Below, piece after piece: positions 17,963 to 26,350 of a DNA stretch of 64,000 bases. Both the position numbers and the translations under genes were made by a program. The notes under the pieces are model-generated. The model was not told the DNA's origin. It ran no database searches and saw nothing but the letters and a program-made list of their open reading frames with translations. Position 1 is the first letter of the stretch. The number at the start of each line of letters is the position of its first letter. This DNA is from Fibrobacter succinogenes. GTDB taxonomy: Bacteria; Fibrobacterota; Fibrobacteria; Fibrobacterales; Fibrobacteraceae. Where the stretch lies: positions 51,707 to 115,706 of the forward strand of contig CACWNW010000017.1 in NCBI GenBank assembly GCA_902762305.1, written 5' to 3'.

Positions 17963-18466
17963 TCATTTTGCAGAAAGCGCGTTCAAATAAACTTTCAACA
18001 TCTGTTCACTAAAGCAACAGAAGATGACCTTTTTTACGCTTTTTGCGGGGTACTTATCAACAGTCCGGACCGCAATCTCGGTTGCGGCCTCCCAAGGGTA
18101 GCCGTAGACGCCCGTCGAGATGGCGGGGAAGGCGACCGTCGCGCAGCTGTTTTCTTCGGCCAGGTCAAGGCAGCTCTTGTAGCAGGATTCCAGGAGCTCG
18201 GGTTCTCCGTGCAGGCCGTCCCGGTAGATGGGGCCCGGAGTATGGATGACGAACCTTGCCGGCAACCTGAACCCGGGGGTGATTTTCGCCTTGCCCGTCT
18301 CGCAACCGTTCAGGGGGATGCACGCCCGAAGGAGATCCGGCCCTGCGGCCCTGTGGATCGCACCGTCGACACCGCCGCCGCCAAGAAGCGAGCAGTTCGC
18401 CGCATTCACGATGGCATCTACCGCAAGCGTGGTGATGTCGCCCTGGATAATTTCAATATCTATCAT
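17963..18466 (-). CDS. Macrodomain ADP-ribose deacylase/hydrolase
   Basis: 167 residues, a single macrodomain of the YmdB/MacroD type. Key blocks are QGDITTLAVDAIVNAANCSLLGGGGVDGAIH near the start and AFPAISTGVYGYPWEAA. These bind ADP-ribose and remove O-acetyl or protein-linked ADP-ribose. It lies just upstream of the toxin-antitoxin pair on the same strand with about 110 bases between, so it may have a separate promoter. Confidence 0.9.
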   Translation of the reverse strand: MIDIEIIQGDITTLAVDAIVNAANCSLLGGGGVDGAIHRAAGPDLLRACIPLNGCETGKAKITPGFRLPARFVIHTPGPIYRDGLHGEPELLESCYKSCLDLAEENSCATVAFPAISTGVYGYPWEAATEIAVRTVDKYPAKSVKKVIFCCFSEQMLKVYLNALSAK

Positions 18467-18611
18467 GACTACAAATTACGTGTTTTCATCGAAAAAGTCA
18501 AGACCGCATCGGGGGTAAGCATTAATTATTCCAAATAAATGAACTTTTCCATACCCACAGAACTTATATTTAGGTATAGGGGGGAAGCATCCTCCTTAAA
18601 AAGGAGAACAT

Positions 18612-19511
18612 ATGGGTAACAGAATTTTATTCGCGGCGCTCGCCTGCGCCGCAACAACAGCACTCGCCACAAATACCGTCAACCCGACATTTCTGTGGGA
18701 CGGTTCCGCCGACACCACTGGCAGGGTCATAACGGGTTCGCCCGAAGCGACTTCCGGCTATTGGTTCAGCTATAACGACGCGAACGACCACGGAACCTCC
18801 CGCTTCCAATTCCCGCCGGAATTCGATATGGATACATACGACGGTTTCTCCTTCGGGCTGATGGCCGAATCATTCGGCGGAATCAAGGCTACCGTAGTAC
18901 TGGACGAAGGTGCCGAAAAACCCCATGTCGGGTTCGGTTTCAATATCTGGAACGAAGACCAGAAAGGCGTAGACATCACGGCCTGGGGCGGCATCTGCCT
19001 CGAATATTCCTCGGGCGTCGATTTCAAAATCGTTATCGGCGTTGAAAACGAAAACACCGTAACAGCACACGAAGATTTCTCGAAGACAGTCGGCAAGGCC
19101 GATTCCCTGAAAGTAGTCGATTACGAATGGAAGGATTTCTATAAATCGATGGGCTCGGACAATGCCCTCTCCACTGCAGCCGTCGTGAAGTTGCAATTTG
19201 AAGGGGCAGCCGGGAGCACGGGCGACTTCTTCTTGAAGAAGATCGGTTCGCACGGACAATGCTCCGGCAGTACCGACGCCATCAAGCCGGCCGCCAATCC
19301 CCAGGTGAACGTGTCGCTTTCGGGCCGCATGGTGAACTTCGAAGGAGTGGCGCCTTCTGCCAAGGCTTCCGTGGTGAACCTCTGGGGCCAGGTCGTGAAG
19401 TCCGCGACAGCATCGGGTGCCATGGACTTGAGCGCCCTCCCGGCAGGCATCTACATGCTCCGCGTGCAGGGGCAAAGCGCGAATTACATACAAAGGATTA
19501 TTCTGAAATAA
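18612..19511 (+). CDS. Secreted array protein, copy 3, intact sorting tail
   Basis: 299 residues. It has a signal peptide (MGNRILFAALACAATTALA), the shared body domain (GYWFSYNDAN, GFGFNIWN, DITAWGGIC) and an intact C-terminal domain of about 70 residues ending GIYMLRVQG...RIILK. The tail matches type IX secretion sorting domains in length and in the LSGR...VVNLWGQVV...GIYMLRV pattern. The leader has a GGGGGG/CCTCC hairpin before AAGGAG. The function of the body is unknown; a carbohydrate-binding role is a guess. Confidence 0.75.
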   Translation: MGNRILFAALACAATTALATNTVNPTFLWDGSADTTGRVITGSPEATSGYWFSYNDANDHGTSRFQFPPEFDMDTYDGFSFGLMAESFGGIKATVVLDEGAEKPHVGFGFNIWNEDQKGVDITAWGGICLEYSSGVDFKIVIGVENENTVTAHEDFSKTVGKADSLKVVDYEWKDFYKSMGSDNALSTAAVVKLQFEGAAGSTGDFFLKKIGSHGQCSGSTDAIKPAANPQVNVSLSGRMVNFEGVAPSAKASVVNLWGQVVKSATASGAMDLSALPAGIYMLRVQGQSANYIQRIILK

Positions 19512-19539
19512 TCGTATAAGACACGCCGCTCAACATTTA

Positions 19540-19571
19540 GCACTACACAGGAATTGTGTGGTGCATTTTTT
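19540..19571 (+). terminator. Terminator after array copy 3
   Basis: The stem GCACTACACA / TGTGTGGTGC around a GGAAT loop is followed by ATTTTTTT. Confidence 0.8.
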
Positions 19572-19698
19572 TGTGACTGCCCGCAAGAAAAATCTGCAAT
19601 CATGCATGTAACGTAAAAATAAATTTCGCACTATAAAAAAGGAGTTTATATTGAAAAATGGGCATACAGCCCGCAATCATTAAAACAGGAGTGGAGCT

Positions 19699-20619
19699 AT
19701 GAACAAGAACATTATTTTCGCATCTATCGCCTTTATGGGCGTAGCATTTGCACAGGTAAGTCCGACTTTCCTCTGGGATGCAACCACCGATATAGATGGT
19801 CGCGTCCTTACCGGATCGACGGATACGACCGCCGGCTGGTGGTTCCAATATGACGACGCGAACAACGAGGGTCACTCGAAATTCGAGTTCCCGAGCGAGA
19901 TCGAACCTAACGCATACGATAACTTCTTTGGCCCGCTCGTCGAGGCCTACCAGGGCATCAAGGGCGAGGTTCACCTCGAAGACGGATACGAGTTCCCGTT
20001 CGTGGGCCTCGGATTCAATGTCTGGAGCAGCAAGCAAGAAGGCGTAGACATCACGGCCTGGGGTGGCATCTGCGTCACGTACGAATCCACAATCGGCTTC
20101 GGAGTCGAACTCGCCGTCCAGAACGAGAGTGAAGTGACCAAGTACGACAACTACAAGGCCACCGCCGGCAAGTCTGCCCAACAGACAACCGCAAACTTCC
20201 CATGGTCAAAGTTCAGGCAGGGGAACTGGGGTATAGCTATCGACCAGGCTACCGCCCTTGAAAATATCGCAACAATCAAGCTGAAGTTCGAAGGTTCTGC
20301 GGGTACTGTCGGCGAATTCAAAATCGTCAAATTAGGTTCAAACTGCCAGTGCGACCAGACAGCCGCTGAATGTAGCTCCAAGGCAATCCGCCCGAGCACC
20401 ACGGCAAGTTCCTTCAAGGCTAGCCTTTCGGGCCGCGTGCTGGAATTTGCCGGAACGACCGTATTCGACAAGGCAACCATCGTCGACTTGCAGGGTAATG
20501 TCGTGAAGACCGCTTCTGCTGTCGGCATGATGGACCTGTCCACTCTCAAGGCCGGCATGTACATGCTGCGCATCGAGGGCCAGGGAATCAACCATTCGCA
20601 GAAGATTGTCCTGAAGTAA
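19699..20619 (+). CDS. Secreted array protein, copy 4, intact sorting tail
   Basis: 306 residues with a signal peptide (MNKNIIFASIAFMGVAFA), the shared body (GWWFQYDDAN, GLGFNVWS, DITAWGGIC, TYESTIGFGVEL) and an intact tail ending GMYMLRIEGQ...KIVLK. A CQC pair near residue 215 precedes the tail. The ribosome site is GGAGTGGAGCT. It belongs to the same family as copies 1-3 but has diverged in DNA sequence, so it is probably the older, functional form. Confidence 0.75.
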   Translation: MNKNIIFASIAFMGVAFAQVSPTFLWDATTDIDGRVLTGSTDTTAGWWFQYDDANNEGHSKFEFPSEIEPNAYDNFFGPLVEAYQGIKGEVHLEDGYEFPFVGLGFNVWSSKQEGVDITAWGGICVTYESTIGFGVELAVQNESEVTKYDNYKATAGKSAQQTTANFPWSKFRQGNWGIAIDQATALENIATIKLKFEGSAGTVGEFKIVKLGSNCQCDQTAAECSSKAIRPSTTASSFKASLSGRVLEFAGTTVFDKATIVDLQGNVVKTASAVGMMDLSTLKAGMYMLRIEGQGINHSQKIVLK

Positions 20620-20643
20620 CCGGATAGCCTTACCATACTATTC

Positions 20644-20692
20644 AACCTGTGCTGCACCTGCTTTTTTGTGTAGCACAGGTTTTTTGTTTTTT
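20644..20692 (+). terminator. Terminator after array copy 4
   Basis: AACCTGTGCT (20644-20653) pairs with AGCACAGGTT (20672-20681), followed by a T-rich tract. Confidence 0.85.
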
Positions 20693-20744
20693 AAAATCAA
20701 AAAAAATCCATTTTTTGGGGAATATATATCTATATTGTTATTGG

Positions 20745-20799
20745 ATGCAAGAAAAAGGGAGCGGGAATCGGCCATCCACAAAAGATTATTCTGAAGTAA
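20745..20799 (+). pseudogene. Remnant of a fifth array protein tail
   Basis: About 55 bases just after the terminator translate as IGCKKKGAGIGHPQKIILK and a stop. The GIGHPQKIILK end matches the last residues of copies 3 and 4. No body domain or start precedes it, so it looks like the scar of a deleted paralogue. Confidence 0.55.
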
Positions 20800-20815
20800 A
20801 ATAGGGGAGGGAACG

Positions 20816-21112
20816 ATGAGATACAGGTTCATCATGCTGCTCGTCATGATTGCCGGCGGGGTATCGCTTGCCCAGCTGATGCCACAGAGGCAGGCTGGGG
20901 ATCTGCCGAAAATCGACCGTGCCATGATATTCAAGCTCGACTACAAGGAGGCTGCGGACAGTTCCAGGTCCATACAGCAGCCGCTCAGTTACACTAACGA
21001 AAAGGGACATTTAATCAGGAACTCGCTAATCTGGGCCGGACTCTGCGTTACGGGGGCAGCCCTCTCGTCAGTTTTCGATTCACATCAAATGATCAACTGC
21101 AGAACAAAATGA
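20816..21112 (+). CDS. Small secreted or membrane protein, unknown
   Basis: 98 residues with a signal peptide (MRYRFIMLLVMIAGGVSLAQ) and a second hydrophobic stretch near 70-87 (SLIWAGLCVTGAALSSVF). GGGGAGGGAACG provides a good ribosome site. No family is recognised. A parS site and another small envelope gene follow. Confidence 0.6.
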   Translation: MRYRFIMLLVMIAGGVSLAQLMPQRQAGDLPKIDRAMIFKLDYKEAADSSRSIQQPLSYTNEKGHLIRNSLIWAGLCVTGAALSSVFDSHQMINCRTK

Positions 21113-21121
21113 GATTAAAAT

Positions 21122-21137
21122 TGTTCCACGTGAAACA
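21122..21137. promoter_or_regulatory. parS site
   Basis: TGTTCCACGTGAAACA, matching the TGTTNCACGTGAAACA consensus. It lies between two small secreted-protein genes, about 3.4 kb before parA. Confidence 0.8.
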
Positions 21138-21146
21138 TTATGAATT

Positions 21147-21905
21147 ATGTTTAAAAGATCGTTCGTTTTATTGCTGGTTGCTTTCGGTTTGACTTTCGCC
21201 AGTATCCCGGAGTTGAGCAACGACAGCATACCCCAGACCAGTACACCAGGGAAACACAAGTACTCGCCCCTTCCCCTCCTGTTTTTAGGCGGGTTCGGAT
21301 ACACCTCTACCAACAGATTCGAGTTCGACATATTCCATATCCCCGGCTTACCCCTGGGAACCAAGCTTTTCAATATAGACCGCCTATTGGTGGACCAAAC
21401 CATCATGCGCTTCGACATGCGGTTCGACAGGACCGAAGACGACAAGGAAATCGGCGAGTTCTCGTTCGGAAGCGCTCTTCTGTCACTTGGATGCGCAATT
21501 ATAAACATGGCCACACCCAAGAATGATATCGTAGGAAATATCATAACCGGGGGCTTATGGCTTTCATCCGGGACAACGAAATTCATCCTGACAGGGAACA
21601 ACGTGTTCGGGGTATCCCTCGCCGAAAGTCACACTTTCGAATGGTTCCTCCGCACAACCACATATAACGAGGAAACCAGCTACTCGTTCAAGGAGGTCGG
21701 ATTCCTCGAGGAAGTCGGCATACAGTTCTCGCTCTTCCTGGCAAATGTAACAGCCGGAGCTTCTTTCGAAATCACGAACAAGCAACGCAACATCGGATGG
21801 TTCGTAAAAATCATAGCGATCCCTATTCCAATGGACGGTCCCATGACAGGAATGTCGGACGAGGACCATAAACCCGTTCCGCAAACCAAAGAAGCTCTCT
21901 ATTAA
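21147..21905 (+). CDS. Secreted protein of unknown function
   Basis: 252 residues with a signal peptide (MFKRSFVLLLVAFGLTFA) and a Pro-rich linker. The body has Gly-rich hydrophobic segments (LGCAIINMATPKNDIVGNIITGG) and many aromatic strands, perhaps an outer-membrane protein. No family is recognised. The start lies ten bases after a parS site, so ParB bound there could affect expression. Confidence 0.6.
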   Translation: MFKRSFVLLLVAFGLTFASIPELSNDSIPQTSTPGKHKYSPLPLLFLGGFGYTSTNRFEFDIFHIPGLPLGTKLFNIDRLLVDQTIMRFDMRFDRTEDDKEIGEFSFGSALLSLGCAIINMATPKNDIVGNIITGGLWLSSGTTKFILTGNNVFGVSLAESHTFEWFLRTTTYNEETSYSFKEVGFLEEVGIQFSLFLANVTAGASFEITNKQRNIGWFVKIIAIPIPMDGPMTGMSDEDHKPVPQTKEALY

Positions 21906-21923
21906 AGGCTATATTATATAGTG

Positions 21924-22589
21924 ATGAATATGAGGAGTGTATTTTTCATTCTCGCGCTTGTCGCACTGAACGCCCATGCGGTTGACTGCATCCGGCCGAT
22001 GTTCGAATACTTCGCCTCGCACTACATGACGGAGAACCTGAACCTCTACATACTTCCCGGCCGCATGAACCCAGACAGTCTCCATCAGGAACAGGAATCC
22101 CTAGTCATCACCATCAAGTACCACTGGACCCAAAACCGCCTGGACAGCATGACCTTCACTCACACCTGCCAGGATGATATATATAGGGAAACCATGAAGG
22201 TCGACTGGAAAGTCGATTCCTCCAAGGTCGGCAAGCTCATGAAGTACGACTGGATTTTCCCGGACAAGAGAGACAACTTCACCGTCTTCCGCGGAAAGGA
22301 TTCCGTCGCCATCGTCAAAGGCAAAGAACAGATCCACTCCTCCTACATCAAGAATGATACCATCCGCGGAATCGACAACTATATCCCCAGGGACTGGATA
22401 ATCTTTCGCGACCCGAAAAACGAAAACAGATGCACCCAGGTGAACGGAAAAGAAATCACCACCTATGAATTCGAAAAGAGGAACAACACCCTAACCCTGA
22501 GTATCACGGAACCCGACCACAGCATGTATGTCAAGCCCCCTGGACCTTGCGAAGGCGGCGACAAGTACACTACCATATTCTTCCGTTAG
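21924..22589 (+). CDS. Secreted protein, unknown; paralogue of the next gene
   Basis: 221 residues from the ATG at 21924 (a GTG directly before and an ATG at 21930 are alternatives). It has a signal peptide ending near LNAHA and a mature start DCIRPMFEYF. The next gene begins DCIHTVFEYE, and both share an I.IKYH/Y..(N/G)..(V/L)DS block, so they are paralogues. The body is beta-rich. Each gene is followed by a copy of the same 129-base repeat carrying parS. Confidence 0.6.
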   Translation: MNMRSVFFILALVALNAHAVDCIRPMFEYFASHYMTENLNLYILPGRMNPDSLHQEQESLVITIKYHWTQNRLDSMTFTHTCQDDIYRETMKVDWKVDSSKVGKLMKYDWIFPDKRDNFTVFRGKDSVAIVKGKEQIHSSYIKNDTIRGIDNYIPRDWIIFRDPKNENRCTQVNGKEITTYEFEKRNNTLTLSITEPDHSMYVKPPGPCEGGDKYTTIFFR

Positions 22590-22600
22590 TTCTAGGAAAT

Positions 22601-22729
22601 CGCGAAACCAACATGCTGGGCATGTTGGGCCTCTGGCTTCGCCATAGGCCTACACCCTGCGGTTCCCAAATAAAAATGTGCAAGCACATTTTTGCTTGGT
22701 AACCTTGTGCGTGTTTCACGTGAAACATT
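22601..22729 (+). repeat. 129-base repeat carrying parS, copy 1
   Basis: It begins CGCGAAACCAACATGC and contains three hairpins: AACATGC/GCATGTT, GCCT/AGGC, and AAAAATGTGC/GCACATTTTT. It ends in a perfect parS. Copy 2 at 23643-23770 is nearly identical. Confidence 0.85.
22712..22727. promoter_or_regulatory. parS site, perfect
   Basis: TGTTTCACGTGAAACA at the right end of the 129-base repeat, 18 bases before the next start codon. Confidence 0.85.
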
Positions 22730-22744
22730 ATTATATTTCCTCAT

Positions 22745-23527
22745 ATGAAAAAACTCATTCTTATTCTCGCCACTCTGGCATTATTCTCCCAGTCCTTTGC
22801 CGACTGCATCCATACAGTTTTTGAATATGAACAGGCAACAATCGCTGGTTACGACAAGAGCTTTGACGGCCTACTATTTGATAGTATGTATGTAGACAAA
22901 GGCACTGCCAATACCAGGGGGAACTCCATCTATATCCTGAAGTACTATCGGACCGGCGATAAAGTCGACAGCGCCTACGAAGCGAATCTCCGCAACGGGG
23001 AATGGCAATACAAGACTACCATAAATCCTGACTCGGTAGTTTTCGATATCGACCATGTAGAAAATAACTGGACCATTATAGGATCGGCAAATGGAGTGAG
23101 CGACACAATTAGTATCTACTTTGACGGAGACTCCTTGGCTATTACCAGCACTGACGAAGCCGGTAAATACACTAATATATACGTCATGGGAAATGACACC
23201 CTCTTCAGGTATTCTGAAAGCGAAATTATCGTTAACGACGAGAGGGATACCAACACCTGCTATGTAAAGGATAGTCGCGACAACTACGTGACAACCTGGT
23301 ACCGCTACGATACCGAAGTTAAAAATGACAGGGTCATTGTTAGCAAGACTTATATCGAAGATGGGCTAGACCACAAGGTGATGACTTACTTCATGTTCCG
23401 TCGCAAAGCAGGAACCGACGCAATCCTCCACAAGGTTCGTCCGGCAGTCAATTACAAAAATGCAAGACACTTCGACCTCCTCGGTCGCCCCGCCCAAGGA
23501 AAATACACTGTAGAATTTTTGAAGTAA
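22745..23527 (+). CDS. Secreted protein, unknown, with tail-like C-terminus
   Basis: 260 residues with a signal peptide ending near SQSFA, then DCIHTVFEYE. It is a paralogue of the preceding gene, with a longer beta-rich middle of DTISIYFDGDS-like strands. The C-terminus (ARHFDLLGRPAQGKYTVEFLK, from about 240) looks like a shortened type IX sorting tail, as in other Fibrobacter proteins with FDLLGR motifs. Function unknown. Confidence 0.6.
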   Translation: MKKLILILATLALFSQSFADCIHTVFEYEQATIAGYDKSFDGLLFDSMYVDKGTANTRGNSIYILKYYRTGDKVDSAYEANLRNGEWQYKTTINPDSVVFDIDHVENNWTIIGSANGVSDTISIYFDGDSLAITSTDEAGKYTNIYVMGNDTLFRYSESEIIVNDERDTNTCYVKDSRDNYVTTWYRYDTEVKNDRVIVSKTYIEDGLDHKVMTYFMFRRKAGTDAILHKVRPAVNYKNARHFDLLGRPAQGKYTVEFLK

Positions 23528-23588
23528 GTTCACAGCATCTCAACATCTATCAAAAAGTTATTAACGGATATTTTAAAAAAGTGAAAGG

Positions 23589-23616
23589 ACGCCGATGTCG
23601 GCGTTCTCTTTTTTTT
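23589..23616 (+). terminator. Terminator after the secreted-protein gene
   Basis: The perfect stem ACGCCGA/TCGGCGT with a two-base loop is followed by TCTCTTTTTTTT. Confidence 0.9.
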
Positions 23617-23642
23617 GTGAGATATACTAAATTGTGTGGGAA

Positions 23643-23783
23643 CGCGAAACCAACATGCTAGACATGTTGGGCCTCTGGCTTCGCCATAGGCCAACACCCT
23701 GCGGTTCCCAAATAAAAATGTGCAAGCACATTTTTGCTTGGTCACCTTGACTGTGTTTCACGTGGAACATTCCACGTGAAGCA
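23643..23783 (+). repeat. 129-base repeat copy 2 with two parS-like sites
   Basis: Nearly identical to 22601-22729 over 128 bases (23643-23770). It ends in parS TGTTTCACGTGGAACA (23754-23769) overlapped by a degenerate parS at 23768-23783. A GC hairpin (ATCCCCGC/GCGGGGAT, 23791-23810) of the GTCATCC repeat family follows before rsmG. Confidence 0.85.
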
Positions 23784-23827
23784 CAATGGAGATCCCCGCC
23801 TTCGCGGGGATGACAGACTGAGATACT

Positions 23828-24517
23828 TTGAGCTACAAAACTAACATAGAGCAGCAGAATCTTTTGAACCAGTTCCTGAAGGAACATATTCTCTCTGAGT
23901 TGTCCAAAGAGCAAATGGACAAGCTCTATGACTTTGCCGACCTGGTGGTAGAGACCAAGCAATTCGGCAACCTGATTTCGGCAAAGGATTCCGAGAAGTT
24001 CCTCAGCAGGCACATCGCCGACTCGCTGATGCCATATTTTCACTGTTGTCAAGCTAGCTTTATAGAAGATGTAAAGCCTCTTCCCAGCACCTTCAAGACA
24101 CCGCATATCAATGACCGTTGGGCCGACATGGGTGCTGGGGCAGGCTGCCCGGTTTTCCCGCTCGCCATCGCGATGCCCGAAATCCAGTTCTATGCGGTTG
24201 AGCCCCGCCACATGCGCGTGGAGTTCATGAACTATGCGAAAGAAAAGCTCGGGCTCAAGAACCTGACAGTGGTGGGCAAGCGCTTCGAGACTTCGGGCCT
24301 TACCGACCTGGATTTCATCAGCTGCCGTGCCCTCTCGACTTTCGAAAACGACTGGGAACGTGCACAGCCCGCCCTCAAGAAGGGTGGACTCTTCGTCACT
24401 CTCAAGAGTTTCAACAGCATTTCACACCTGGAAAACGATCCGGCAGTCAACATCTGGAAATACAAACTGCCGAACGAAGAACAGGATTACGCCTTAGTCA
24501 CTCGAGGTAATAAATGA
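23828..24517 (+). CDS. rsmG: 16S rRNA G527 methyltransferase RsmG (GidB)
   Basis: 229 residues from a TTG start, chosen because the family needs the N-terminal helices (LNQFLKEHILSELSKEQMDKLYDFADLV). The SAM-binding motif is WADMGAGAGCPVFPLAIAMP, followed by AVEPRHMR and a late catalytic region. It methylates N7 of G527 in 16S rRNA. It overlaps parA by four bases (ATGA). The gidB-parA-parB order is a classic origin-proximal arrangement. Confidence 0.85.
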   Translation: MSYKTNIEQQNLLNQFLKEHILSELSKEQMDKLYDFADLVVETKQFGNLISAKDSEKFLSRHIADSLMPYFHCCQASFIEDVKPLPSTFKTPHINDRWADMGAGAGCPVFPLAIAMPEIQFYAVEPRHMRVEFMNYAKEKLGLKNLTVVGKRFETSGLTDLDFISCRALSTFENDWERAQPALKKGGLFVTLKSFNSISHLENDPAVNIWKYKLPNEEQDYALVTRGNK

Positions 24518-25296
24518 GTAAAGTGATAGCAGTATGCAACCAGAAGGGCGGCGTGGGCAAGACCACGACGGCCGTGAACCTGGCTGCAAGTTTTGCCGCC
24601 CTGGAGAAGAAGACGCTCCTTATCGATATGGACCCGCAGGGTAACGCATCCCAGGGTCTCGGATTCATGGAATCCCAGGAAATCGATATCCACGAAATTC
24701 TCGACATGGCCGACAATCCGGACAACATGACGTTCGAAAACATCAAGCCCGCCATTGTCGACACGACCCTCGACTACCTGAAGGTCATCACTTCGGGCCC
24801 GGACCTCGCCGTCATGGAAATCGAACTCGTGAACGCGATGAGCCGCGAGCACCGCCTCGAGCGCGTCATCAACGTGCTGAAGAATGAATTCGAGTTCATC
24901 ATCATCGATGCGCCCCCGAGCTTGAACCTCCTGACTCTGAACGTGCTCACGGCGGCAACGAGCGTGCTCATCCCAGTGCAGTGCGAATACTACGCCCTGC
25001 AGGGTATGACCGAACTCTTCAAGACTATCCGCGAAGTGCAGAAGAACCTGAACGCGAACCTCAAGATCGAAGGTGCGCTCCTCACCATGTTCGCGAACAA
25101 CAACCTCTCGAAGCAGGTTGCCGAAGAAGTCCGCGAGAACCTGGCCGACACGGTTTTCCAGACGGTCATCCCGAGGAACGTCCGCCTGAGCGAGGCGCCC
25201 TCCCACGGCAAGCCGGTCATCCTCTACGACGTGCAGAGCTCCGGTTCGCAGTCCTACATGAAGCTTGCCGAAGAAATCCTGAACAAGGACAGGTAA
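24514..25296 (+). CDS. parA: Chromosome partitioning ATPase ParA (Soj)
   Basis: 260 residues. A deviant Walker A KGGVGKTTTAVNLA at about 10-23, Walker A' DMDPQGNASQGLG, and IIDAPPSLNLLTLN as Walker B are all present. This MinD/ParA ATPase binds nucleoid DNA and moves ParB-parS complexes. It is translationally coupled to rsmG and followed by parB. Confidence 0.96.
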   Translation: MSKVIAVCNQKGGVGKTTTAVNLAASFAALEKKTLLIDMDPQGNASQGLGFMESQEIDIHEILDMADNPDNMTFENIKPAIVDTTLDYLKVITSGPDLAVMEIELVNAMSREHRLERVINVLKNEFEFIIIDAPPSLNLLTLNVLTAATSVLIPVQCEYYALQGMTELFKTIREVQKNLNANLKIEGALLTMFANNNLSKQVAEEVRENLADTVFQTVIPRNVRLSEAPSHGKPVILYDVQSSGSQSYMKLAEEILNKDR

Positions 25297-25361
25297 TGCG
25301 CGGGAACATGTTTCCTGACCTAATCCAATAACTATAAACTACTAACCAGTAACTATATATT

Positions 25362-26339
25362 ATGGGAAAGAAAGCATTAGCACTTGGACGCGGTTTGTCC
25401 GAAATCCTCAAGTCGCACCATGTCACAGCTCCGGTCAATGGTGAATCCGAAATTAACGGGGTAGACGAACCCGAAGTCGACAGCAGCAAGAGGATCGTCG
25501 AAATTGCCATCGACCTCATCGACAGGAACCCCTACCAGCCGCGCACCACGTTCAACGAAGACGAACTGTCCGAACTGGCAAATTCCATCAAGCAGCAGGG
25601 ACTTATCCAGCCGATCGTGCTGCGCAAGGTGGGCGACCGCTACCAGATCATCAGCGGTGAACGCCGTACCCGCGCAAGCAAGCTCGCCGGATTTTCGACC
25701 ATCAAGGCGCAGGTCTACGAGAACCTCGACGACAAGGTGATGAGCGAATGGGCCCTCATCGAGAACATCCAACGCGTGGACCTCAACCCGGTCGAAATCG
25801 CGAGATCGTACCAGAAACTCATCGAGAATTACGAATACACGCACGAGGACCTGGCCAAGGCCGTCGGTAAATCGCGCTCGGCAATCACGAACGCGCTCCG
25901 CCTGCTGAAGCTCCCCGAGATAGTGCTCAAATGGATAGAAGAAGGCAAAATTGCCGGAGGCGCCGCACGCGCCCTCTGCAGCGACAAGATTGCCGACCCC
26001 GAGGCGCTCGCGCTCCGCATTATCGAGGAAGGGCTCAACGTCCGCCAGATCGAGGCGATTTCCCGCGGCGAAGATATCAACAAGCCGAAGGACGAAAACC
26101 AGGAAACGGCAGAAAATGTTGATACGCAGCCTGCAGGCGAGAAGCCCGAAGCTCCCGCGAAGCCCAAGCCGGAACTGAGCGCCGACATGAAGCAGTTCGA
26201 AAGCCGCCTCGAGACGTTCTTCGGGACGAAGGTTCAGCTGAACCCGAGCGCCGCTGGCAAGCCCGAAGGTACCATCGTCATCAAGTACTACAGCATGGAC
26301 GACCTGAACCGCATCCAGGAAATCATGGAAAACCGCTGA
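25362..26339 (+). CDS. parB: Chromosome partitioning protein ParB (Spo0J)
   Basis: 325 residues. The N-terminal CTPase/ParB domain has NPYQPRTTF and GERRTRASKLAG, followed by ENIQRVDLNPVEIA. The helix-turn-helix region (THEDLAKAVGKSRSAITNALRLL) binds parS. A Pro/Ala-rich linker and a short dimerising C-terminus follow. At least four good parS sites lie within 11 kb upstream. Confidence 0.95.
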   Translation: MGKKALALGRGLSEILKSHHVTAPVNGESEINGVDEPEVDSSKRIVEIAIDLIDRNPYQPRTTFNEDELSELANSIKQQGLIQPIVLRKVGDRYQIISGERRTRASKLAGFSTIKAQVYENLDDKVMSEWALIENIQRVDLNPVEIARSYQKLIENYEYTHEDLAKAVGKSRSAITNALRLLKLPEIVLKWIEEGKIAGGAARALCSDKIADPEALALRIIEEGLNVRQIEAISRGEDINKPKDENQETAENVDTQPAGEKPEAPAKPKPELSADMKQFESRLETFFGTKVQLNPSAAGKPEGTIVIKYYSMDDLNRIQEIMENR

Positions 26340-26350
26340 GGGTATAAATC

